IMG/VR virus record: IMGVR_UViG_3300021181_000017
Span: 1-45,484 of that record
Direction: 5' to 3' (one strand)
Length of the DNA: 45,484 nucleotides
Source of the DNA: a virus
Below, piece after piece: positions 44,283-45,484 of the stretch. Below the pieces are notes generated by a model. That model was not told where the DNA came from and did not search any database. It saw only the letters and a list, made by a program, of their open reading frames with translations. The position numbers and the translations under genes are program-made. Numbering within the stretch: the first letter of the stretch is position 1; the number at the start of each line of letters is the position of its first letter.

Positions 44283-45089
44283 TCCCAAAATCAAATGAGT
44301 TTTCCAATAGATGGCGCGAACTGCCAGGGCGATTCGGTCTATGACCGCGAGGCGAGGTGCATCGAGGCGGTGACGGTGTGCGTGGGGTTTGACGATATGC
44401 TGGACCTGACGCTGGGGTTGAATCATCCGCACCTGGATTTTTTAACGGTGATCACCAGCCATGAGGACGCGCGGACGCATCGCGTTTGCCAGAAGCATTC
44501 GGTCAATTGCGTGAAAACGGATTTGTTCCGGAAGAACGGCCGCCGGTTCAACAAGGGCGCGGCGATCAATGCCGGCATGGACCATTTTCAGCTTCACGGC
44601 TGGCGGCTGCACCTGGACGCGGACATCGTGCTGCCGGATAATTTTCGCCGGGTGCTTTTCAACCACACGTCGCTGGAGCGGAATTGCCTTTACGGCGCGC
44701 CGCGGGTGGACGTGGTGGGCAAGGAGGCGATTGCCGCATTCGTCCAGGCGCGCAACCGGTTTCCGCAGCACGCGCATAACACGGGGATCTCGCCGGTGCA
44801 TGGGGGCGCGGTGCATTGCCCGACGCCCTCGGCCTCGAGCGCGGTGTTTGTCTGTAATTTGCGCGGGTATTGTCCGATCGGGTTTTTTCAATTGTGGCAC
44901 GCGTCCGAACAACGGCCGTATCCGCACAGCCTGGGGACGGCGGCGCATGATGATGTGATGTTCGCGCAGAGCTGGCCGGAGGCGCGGCGGCGGGTGTTGC
45001 CGACGGCGTTCTGCTATCACATTTCCGGCGCGCCGCCTTTTTACGGGGAGAACTGGGACGGGCAACGCCGGCAGCCGAGGATTGATTGA
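44265..45089 (+). CDS. GT-A fold glycosyltransferase
   Basis: 274 residues. ATG 44265 lies in repeat I; ATG 44295 is an alternative. The core has an AVTVCVGFDDML start, a Rossmann-like LTVITSHEDAR..VCQKHSVNCV, KGAAINAG and LHLDADIVLP with the DAD metal/nucleotide-sugar motif (about 118-120), as in GT2-type enzymes. Later HNTGISPVHGGAVH and HDDVMFAQSWPE are typical acceptor/catalytic regions. It would transfer a sugar from a nucleotide sugar to DNA, protein or a surface glycan. Next to the small terminase gene; with the adenine methyltransferase it hints at modified phage DNA. Confidence 0.7.
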   Translation: MTNDQASQNQMSFPIDGANCQGDSVYDREARCIEAVTVCVGFDDMLDLTLGLNHPHLDFLTVITSHEDARTHRVCQKHSVNCVKTDLFRKNGRRFNKGAAINAGMDHFQLHGWRLHLDADIVLPDNFRRVLFNHTSLERNCLYGAPRVDVVGKEAIAAFVQARNRFPQHAHNTGISPVHGGAVHCPTPSASSAVFVCNLRGYCPIGFFQLWHASEQRPYPHSLGTAAHDDVMFAQSWPEARRRVLPTAFCYHISGAPPFYGENWDGQRRQPRID

Positions 45090-45091
45090 AA

Positions 45092-45484
45092 ATGAGTTCA
45101 AAGCTCAAGGTTCAAAGTTCAAAGCAAAAGACCAAGCAGGCTGCAAGCCGTCTGCCGAAGCGGGTGCGGACTTTGCGCGTGCTGGCGGAGCTGGTCCGGC
45201 ATCATTTTAAAATTCCCTGCGACCGAATGAAACTCAAAAATTGGCAGACGCGGCGGGACCCGCCGTTTCCATCACCGGGCGCGAATAACGAATATGAGGT
45301 GAAGGGGTGTTTGGAGTGGGTGGGGAAATATGTTGCGGCGGCGAAGGCGGCGAAACATCGAACATCGAACATTGAACAGCCAACATCCAAGGGGGAAAGT
45401 GATACGGAAACGGTGAATCTGGCGTTGCTGGACCGGCGGGCGGAGATTGCGCGGTTGAACAACTGCATCCTGGATGAGGAAGCG
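45092..45484 (+). CDS. terS: Terminase small subunit, N-terminal part (continues at base 1)
   Basis: ATG 45092. Residues 1-20 are polar (partly from a caaagttcaaag repeat). Residues ~20-75 (LPKRVRTLRVLAELVRHHFK then IPCDRMKLKNWQTRRDPPFP) form a helix-turn-helix-like domain as in Nu1-type packaging proteins, which bind cos or pac. The frame passes into the terminal repeat at 45335 and is the same frame as base 1, giving 237 residues on the circle. It follows the glycosyltransferase gene by 2 bases. Confidence 0.6.
   Translation, partial: MSSKLKVQSSKQKTKQAASRLPKRVRTLRVLAELVRHHFKIPCDRMKLKNWQTRRDPPFPSPGANNEYEVKGCLEWVGKYVAAAKAAKHRTSNIEQPTSKGESDTETVNLALLDRRAEIARLNNCILDEEA
45335..45484. repeat. Terminal direct repeat, right copy
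   Basis: 148 of 150 bases equal 1-150; the differences are at 45340 and 45464. Confidence 0.85.

Noticed and set aside
43150-44307. Reverse-strand frame of 385 codons over the 43333 gene
   Set aside because: Antisense shadow that also reads through repeats D and I.

Overview
The window looks like one complete tailed-phage (siphovirus-type) genome read slightly more than once around a circle. The last 150 bases repeat the first 150 at 148/150 positions, and the gene cut at both ends becomes one 237-codon reading frame when they are joined. The unit is about 45,334 bp. It is GC-rich. It carries many short interspersed repeat families (the gaacattcaacatt type, the cacggatgaacacggat type, gagacg..ccagcgg..cgtctctac palindromes, ctcaccccggccctctccc blocks and others). 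I associate these with Verrucomicrobia and related soil or freshwater bacteria, so a verrucomicrobial host is the best guess. That is inference and was not tested by search.

Layout. 45092-45484 plus 1-471: small terminase subunit. 472-3606: an accessory island separating the two terminase genes, with two ribbon-helix-helix-like DNA-binding proteins, a three-gene overlapping operon, an inverted-repeat operator, a structured leader element and a strong terminator. 3624-9269: large terminase (GpA type), small unknowns, an apparently frameshifted adenine methyltransferase and a lambda-type portal. 9310-9724: reverse-strand genes with their own promoter. 9932-12265: a prohead protease fused to an HK97-type major capsid protein, with a DnaJ-like zinc-knuckle insert between them. 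12306-24396: decoration, neck and tail genes including tail-tube, tape-measure and tail-tip candidates, interrupted by reverse-strand insertions that include a DNA ligase. 24588-29817: baseplate and fibre genes, one with a YadA-head-like region. 29859-31696: lysis region (two holin candidates, a lipoprotein, a permuted NlpC/P60-like peptidase). 31506-35669: a leftward block with a divergent tyrosine recombinase and a string of small, often zinc-binding proteins. 35747-38752: a rightward early operon of tightly overlapping small genes. 38870-40365: a lambda-O-like gene with six 19-bp palindromic iterons in and after its 3' end (probable origin), then a three-segment hairpin switch. 40366-45089: early or middle genes including a LuxR-type regulator, a Mu Gam-like nuclease inhibitor and a GT-A glycosyltransferase.

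Gene order in the virion block (terS, terL, portal, protease/capsid, neck, tube, chaperone-like, tape measure, tip, fibres, lysis) follows the standard long-tailed phage plan. The most unusual property is that host-type repeats lie not only between genes but in frame inside the portal, capsid fusion, tail and fibre genes, where they supply loops, start codons, stop codons and even signal peptides. A second pattern is a TTGAC motif 19-22 nt before eight late-gene start codons, usually just downstream of a repeat. Most functional names are family-level recognition by eye; no alignments or searches were run.
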